47,869 nucleotides of DNA from a virus. Shown here piece by piece: positions 44,700 through 47,869 of the stretch (position 1 is the first letter of the stretch; each line of letters begins with the position of its first letter). The notes beneath the pieces are model-generated. The model was not told where the DNA came from. It saw nothing but the letters and a program-made list of their open reading frames with translations, and searched no databases. Position numbers and translations under genes: made by a program. The stretch covers positions 1 to 47,869 of the IMG/VR virus record IMGVR_UViG_3300047388_000258, one strand, 5' to 3'.

Positions 44700-44854
44700 G
44701 CGAAGTAGCAGCGTGCACCTGTGGACACCCGTGGGCTGACCACGGTCCGCTTGGGTGTGTCAGCTTCGGGGTCAACGACGCGGACCCCGCCGGTGGAGTC
44801 GAACTGTGTCTGTGCAACATCGCTATCCACCACTGGTTTCGCCGCCGAGCCTGA
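44696..44854 (+). CDS. Small zinc-binding-like protein with CxCGHxxxDH motif, copy 2 (52 aa)
   Basis: ATG 44696 overlaps the preceding stop. ACTCGHPWADHGPLGCVSF followed by LCLCNIAIHHWF matches the neighbour in every Cys/His position of the first half. It is a tandem duplicate. Function unknown. Confidence 0.65.
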   Translation: MSEVAACTCGHPWADHGPLGCVSFGVNDADPAGGVELCLCNIAIHHWFRRRA

Positions 44855-44994
44855 CCGGGCGTCACAACGACGCCGACCTGTGGATCAAACAGCCTGGGAT
44901 CTCGGACGGCAACTGCAACCCGGGTGACCCGCCGTCCGGTTCGTGGTACCAGGACGCAGCCGTTAGCATGTACTACGCCCGCGTCGGGTGGTAA
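44806..44994 (+). pseudogene. Fragment resembling the C-terminus of a GH6 cellulase
   Basis: In a frame shifted from the neighbour, the residues ADLWIKQPGISDGNCNPGD followed by PPSGSWYQDAAVSMYYAR carry the GH6 C-terminal signature (LWVKxPGESDGxC...G.PxAGxW...A). The catalytic part of the family (about 250 residues upstream) is absent. A GTG at 44806 could start a 62-residue product, but its first third overlaps copy 2 above and shows no family match. It is best read as a remnant, or an adopted end, of a cellulase-like gene. Confidence 0.5.
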
Positions 44995-45005
44995 AACCGC
45001 ACAGT

Positions 45006-45041
45006 ACGAGAGCCAGGTCCGACCGCGGGCCTGGCTCTCGT
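45006..45041. terminator. Bidirectional 12-bp hairpin terminator
   Basis: ACGAGAGCCAGG (45006-45017) and CCTGGCTCTCGT (45030-45041) are perfectly complementary. The hairpin separates the rightward unit ending at 44994 from the leftward endonuclease gene ending at 45065 and can serve both directions. Confidence 0.75.
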
Positions 45042-45064
45042 CGTGACTGCAGTCGCAGCCTCGT

Positions 45065-45583
45065 CTACGGTATTCGCTCTTCCAACCCCCGCTTGGGCAC
45101 GTGCGTGGCCAGTAGCGTCGCCAACTGGTCCAACGTGACCATCGCGGGGGGCCAGCCGGTCCACCCGTATCGCTGTGCCGGCGGCCAGATCAGCACCTCG
45201 ATCACACGAAGAGCCGCAAGCGGGTCGTCTCGCAGTTGCCCGAGGAGTTGATTGCACGGCGAGCACAGGAGAGCCCGACAGCATTTGCCACACGCCGGCA
45301 GTTCGGGACAACACGAATGGTCATGATCGACAGCAAGATTTTTCGACCTTCCTGTGGCTCTTTGGCAAATAAAGCACTTGCCCCCTTGCTCGTCGTACAG
45401 CTTCCAGTAGCGGTCCGAAGAGATGCCGTATGTGCGCTCGACGTATAACCCGTGGGCGCGGCGCCGGTCGGCTTTCTTCTTGGCCCGCATGTGCGTAACG
45501 CAGCGGGGACCGGGTGCTTTGACTAGCCGGACCGAAGCGATGCCCTCGGCCCGGCAGTCTTTACACAGTACGGGGGTCGCCAC
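45065..45583 (-). CDS. Endonuclease VII-family HNH endonuclease (172 aa)
   Basis: GTG 45583 has GGAAG upstream; a longer frame exists but is noise overlapping the next gene. The N-terminal region has CKDCRAEG and CVTHMRAKK. The endo VII core follows: YGISSDRYWKLYDEQGGKC, FICQ, LAVDHDH, then LLCSPCNQLLGQL. In this copy an extra Cys-rich insert (SCCPELPACGKCC) lies between the HNH motif and the last Cys pair. The family resolves branched DNA before packaging in T4-like systems and is common in actinophages. Confidence 0.85.
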   Translation of the reverse strand: MATPVLCKDCRAEGIASVRLVKAPGPRCVTHMRAKKKADRRRAHGLYVERTYGISSDRYWKLYDEQGGKCFICQRATGRSKNLAVDHDHSCCPELPACGKCCRALLCSPCNQLLGQLRDDPLAALRVIEVLIWPPAQRYGWTGWPPAMVTLDQLATLLATHVPKRGLEERIP

Positions 45584-45713
45584 GGTCGTCTTCCGGTCGA
45601 TCCACTGCCTCGAACTCGGCCAGATCGAACGCCCGAGTAAGGTCTCGGTACAGATCGGGCTCAAAGAGACTGATAATGAATGTCTCGCACCAACTGCGCA
45701 GCCAGTTATTCAC
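45561..45713 (-). CDS. Small acidic protein (50 aa)
   Basis: GTG 45713 overlaps the preceding stop (GTGA). The product begins MNNWLRSWCETFIISLFEPD and is acidic at the end (AEFEAVDRPEDDRGDP). It overlaps the endonuclease start by 23 bases, so the two are coupled. No family is recognised. Confidence 0.55.
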   Translation of the reverse strand: MNNWLRSWCETFIISLFEPDLYRDLTRAFDLAEFEAVDRPEDDRGDPRTV

Positions 45714-46048
45714 GGCAACCAGCTTTCACAGTCCGAGTGACGCCCACGATCGTCGATGTACAGAGCAGCCAAGATCTTGCCCGGCTGGATCTTGTTCCAC
45801 GGGATACCGTGGTGGTTCAGCCACGCTTCGATAGCTTCATAGTCGGTCCACGGACGCGCGGTGTGCACCACCACTTTGTAGCCGGCTTCGACCGCTTCGA
45901 CCAGCTTGGTCACGTTACCGACGATGGGTGCCCCGATGTCCGACACCGGGTTGTCCGCCGTCCACAGAGGCTCGGCCAGCGTACCGTCCAGATCCACGGC
46001 CAACCACAGCAGTCGACCACGCGGGCCGGGCTGAACGAAGCCGGTCAC
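45710..46048 (-). CDS. HAD-family phosphatase (112 aa)
   Basis: ATG 46048. Motif I is AVDLDGTLAEP, motif II VVVHTARPW, and the later acidic motif ALYIDDRG, with a helix GKILAALYIDD between. This compact single-domain HAD is similar to the phosphatase half of polynucleotide kinase-phosphatases and other phage HAD proteins. It probably removes phosphate from nucleotides or DNA ends. It overlaps neighbours on both sides. Confidence 0.8.
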   Translation of the reverse strand: MTGFVQPGPRGRLLWLAVDLDGTLAEPLWTADNPVSDIGAPIVGNVTKLVEAVEAGYKVVVHTARPWTDYEAIEAWLNHHGIPWNKIQPGKILAALYIDDRGRHSDCESWLP

Positions 46049-46440
46049 GACTCCCCCAACGGCGGCCAGCGACCGTCCAAAACACCTCGAACGTACTCGA
46101 CGGCCATGACGTTGAAGAACACTGCCGCCGCGTGATCCTCGTCGATCTCACCGTTGAACCACTGCTCAAAGTGCCGTGCCGCCGAGGACTTCGCCCGGTC
46201 GAGTGCGGTCCGGTCGCTGAAATGCTCCCAGTTCCTTGCGGCGTACTTCTCCGCGCCACGAGCCATCAACGCGGCCCAGCGGGTGAGAATCTGATCCGCG
46301 TACGGCACATTGACCGGTCGAATCAGATCGAACCGTGGCTTGTCGGTCTCGGTGTCCCGGACACCGCCGCCGTCGAATTCCGCCTGCTGCCCCGACGACT
46401 TGGTCAGGTACACGTACGGACGATCAGCACAACTCGCCAT
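46045..46440 (-). CDS. DUF5664-like dATP/dGTP diphosphohydrolase-type protein (131 aa)
   Basis: ATG 46440 (GTG three bases upstream is possible). The family segments are RFDLIRPVNVPYADQILTRW, ALMARGAEKYAARNWEHFSD, RAKSSAARHFEQWFNG and EDHAAAVFFNVMAVEYV, matching DUF5664 proteins, some of which hydrolyse dATP/dGTP in phage pathways that replace adenine. Here none of the companion base-modification genes is seen, so the substrate is uncertain; nucleotide-pool control is likely. Confidence 0.75.
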   Translation of the reverse strand: MASCADRPYVYLTKSSGQQAEFDGGGVRDTETDKPRFDLIRPVNVPYADQILTRWAALMARGAEKYAARNWEHFSDRTALDRAKSSAARHFEQWFNGEIDEDHAAAVFFNVMAVEYVRGVLDGRWPPLGES

Positions 46441-46574
46441 CACTTCACCGCCTTCCGTGCCGACTTGCGACGCTCCGGCAACGTCCTGTCGTTCCGGGCC
46501 TCTGCCTCTTCCCGCCGAATCTCACGTAGAATGCGGGACTTACCTTTGCCTTGTCGGCCGCTGAACCGGGCCAT
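46440..46574 (-). CDS. Small highly basic protein (44 aa)
   Basis: ATG 46574 overlaps the preceding stop (ATGA). The product MARFSGRQGKGKSRILREIR continues with more Arg/Lys/Glu (RREEAEARNDRTLPERRKSA). Probably nucleic-acid binding. It is coupled by TGATG to the DUF5664 gene. Confidence 0.6.
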   Translation of the reverse strand: MARFSGRQGKGKSRILREIRREEAEARNDRTLPERRKSARKAVK

Positions 46575-46756
46575 CACACTAGCTCCTCTTCCGCCGTCTT
46601 GGTCAGAATTGCGTACTCCGACAGGTTGACGGCTCCTAGAAGATGTCGAATCTCCGACGTGTGCAGGTAGTGCTTGTCGGTAGGGGAACACTGGTCCTCC
46701 CTATCGCACTGCTCCAACAGCCGGCGGATGCCCTCGTCCAGTACCATGTCATTCAC
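46574..46756 (-). CDS. Small hypothetical protein (60 aa)
   Basis: GTG 46756 overlaps the preceding gene by 8 bases; ATG 46747 is an alternative start. The sequence is helical and acidic (VLDEGIRRLLEQCDREDQC, then IRHLLGAVNLSEYAILTKTA). No family is recognised. Confidence 0.6.
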   Translation of the reverse strand: MNDMVLDEGIRRLLEQCDREDQCSPTDKHYLHTSEIRHLLGAVNLSEYAILTKTAEEELV

Positions 46757-46922
46757 CGTCCTGCTGTCCTTCGTACGCCGCCATCAGCAGCGCTACCGTA
46801 AGGCTCAGCGACACGCGCTCATCGAGCTGCATCGACAGTCGCCGCTGAAGACGGGACAGTCGTTCGTGAACTGACTTCTCGATCGCTACGGTCACGATCT
46901 CTTTGTTGCCGTGTCGTGCCAT
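46749..46922 (-). CDS. Small RHH-like protein (57 aa)
   Basis: ATG 46922 overlaps the preceding stop. MARHGNKEIVTVAIEKSVHE is a strand and helix start and LQRRLSMQLDERVSLSLTVA continues into a second helix, compatible with a ribbon-helix-helix regulator. Assignment is by pattern only. Confidence 0.5.
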   Translation of the reverse strand: MARHGNKEIVTVAIEKSVHERLSRLQRRLSMQLDERVSLSLTVALLMAAYEGQQDGE

Positions 46923-47230
46923 CACTTCACCCTTAGTTCTTTGGTCACACCGCGGACGGCGTAGCGTTCGTACACCTCGGGCTCGGACGCCTTCATCTTG
47001 GCGGTGTCGAGCCGCGTGGTGCTCTTGAATCGAACCGTCGCCGCCGGCTGGCCGTCGCGCAACAGAGCCTCAGCGCCGTGATCATCGGCGAACTGGACCA
47101 GATGGTCCCGCGCCCTCTTCTTAACCTCTTCCAGCTCCGATATCTTCGCGCTGACCAGGTTGTAAACGTCCAGCCACTTTGCGTTGGTTTCGTCCAGCTC
47201 GGCCGGGGCAGTGGGTGCTTCGGGTGTCAT
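46922..47230 (-). CDS. Phage protein of unknown function, replication region (102 aa)
   Basis: ATG 47230 has AAGGAG upstream; longer starts are disfavoured. The middle is a helix (DVYNLVSAKISELEEVKKRA), and the end (RLDTAKMKASEPEVYERYAV, TKELRVK) is typical of a family found beside DNA polymerase or exonuclease genes in actinophages. The exact role is unknown. Confidence 0.7.
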   Translation of the reverse strand: MTPEAPTAPAELDETNAKWLDVYNLVSAKISELEEVKKRARDHLVQFADDHGAEALLRDGQPAATVRFKSTTRLDTAKMKASEPEVYERYAVRGVTKELRVK

Positions 47231-47302
47231 CCCGTCATCTCCTTCTCGTAGCGGTTCTTCCTGATACCACAACACTACCACGTGCAGCACCTGCGTCAAC
47301 AA

Positions 47303-47869
47303 CTACTTCGAGTAACAACCCGACCACGATCTGCTGGGCTTGCTGACCTCGCACACGATCGGCACCGGTATCGACGCCCACGGCGGGCACCACTCGAACG
47401 TCATGGCCTTCTCGATCTCGTGGGCCACCTCGGCGGCGTCCTCGGCCCGGCACTCGGCGATTACCTCGTCGTGCACCTGCACACGCAGGGTCCGAGCGAT
47501 GTCGTCCGGCATCCGGAGCATCGCCTCGGTCATCAGATCCCGCGTGGTGCCCTGACCCATCAGCGCCGGGCCTTGAGTGAACGCCCGCCGGCGGTCGCAC
47601 TGCATCTTCCGGCCGAAGCCGTTGTCGAGCACGCCGGTGGCCGCCGCTAGGCTGCGCACCTGGTCGCGCCACCACACCAGCCTGGGGAACATGTGCCGCA
47701 TCAACTGGTCAAAATCTCGAGCCTCCCGCTCTGACACCCCGCCGGATTCGGCCATCTTCTCGGCCTGCATCCCGTAATTCCAGCCGTGGCCCATTGGCTT
47801 AGCCAGCTCGCGTTTCGGGTTCTTAGTGGTCGGGCCACCCCACAACCGGCTGGCGATCTCGGAGTGCAG
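47303..47869 (-). CDS. Family A DNA polymerase, C-terminal part (N-terminus off the window)
   Basis: The frame is open to the window edge and reads LHSEIASRLWGG, then the region corresponding to motif B (RELAKPMGHGWNYGMQAEKM), the palm segment GGVSEREARDFDQLMRHMFP, and motif C VQVHDEVIAEC carrying the metal-binding Asp. The variant KPMGHGWNYG in place of the usual KxxNFGxxYG is notable but occurs in actinophage polymerases. It replicates the phage genome. Leftward transcription enters from beyond the window. Confidence 0.85.
   Translation of the reverse strand: MHSEIASRLWGGPTTKNPKRELAKPMGHGWNYGMQAEKMAESGGVSEREARDFDQLMRHMFPRLVWWRDQVRSLAAATGVLDNGFGRKMQCDRRRAFTQGPALMGQGTTRDLMTEAMLRMPDDIARTLRVQVHDEVIAECRAEDAAEVAHEIEKAMTFEWCPPWASIPVPIVCEVSKPSRSWSGCYSK

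Noticed and set aside
1-47869. tRNA genes, CRISPR arrays, integrase and attachment site
   Set aside because: I looked for cloverleaf-like ends, regular spacer repeats and integrase motifs and saw none; absence by eye is not proof.

Overview
The window is most of a tailed actinobacteriophage genome with a long-tailed (siphovirus) morphology. The evidence is a GC-rich coding style with many GTG starts, tight ATGA/GTGA overlaps, an HK97-type head module (small and large terminase, portal, prohead protease, major capsid protein), a tail module with a -1 frameshifted chaperone pair and a ~1,700-residue tape measure, and a family A DNA polymerase plus a DUF3631 ATPase running off the two ends. No integrase, immunity repressor, tRNA or CRISPR array is visible. 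The host is not identified; SigA-type promoters, leaderless starts and a CRP/GlxR-type operator all fit an actinobacterium.

Layout. (1) 1-3335, leftward: a run of very small genes ending in the DUF3631 ATPase. It is driven from two perfect 121-bp repeats, each holding a TGTGA-N6-TCACA palindrome; a separate two-gene leftward unit (3335-2998) ends at an intrinsic terminator. (2) 3408-8177, rightward: a ribbon-helix-helix protein, a papain-fold hydrolase, three exported proteins (two of them polysaccharide-degrading-enzyme-like, sharing an N-terminal module) and two hydrophilic proteins. (3) 8187-10703: probable lysis cassette (DUF1906 lysin candidate, holin, membrane proteins). (4) 10756-13763: packaging; the large terminase carries an intein whose centre encodes a zinc-finger protein in another frame. 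(5) 13760-17170: a sugar cassette (GDP-mannose 4,6-dehydratase-like enzyme, sugar C-methyltransferase, glycosyltransferase) with its own promoter. (6) 17161-26926: an HNH-AP2 homing endonuclease sitting on a duplicated portal start, then portal, protease, fibre-like proteins, a second glycosyltransferase and the capsid protein. (7) 26999-39670: connector, tail and baseplate genes. (8) 39686-42382: small membrane proteins, an HTH protein and a metallophosphoesterase. (9) 42383-47869: leftward regulatory and replication genes, interrupted by a short rightward unit (43822-44994) that starts at a symmetric divergent promoter and ends with a fragment resembling the C-terminus of a GH6 cellulase.

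Working together: the sugar enzymes beside the head genes suggest that the virion is glycosylated with a modified deoxy sugar. The exported hydrolases suggest that infected cells secrete polysaccharide-degrading enzymes before lysis. Seven genes begin exactly six bases after a TANNNT -10 box, which suggests a systematic leaderless class placed at switch points, including both divergent promoters and the gene nested in the intein. Two homing elements sit in adjacent packaging genes (terminase and portal).
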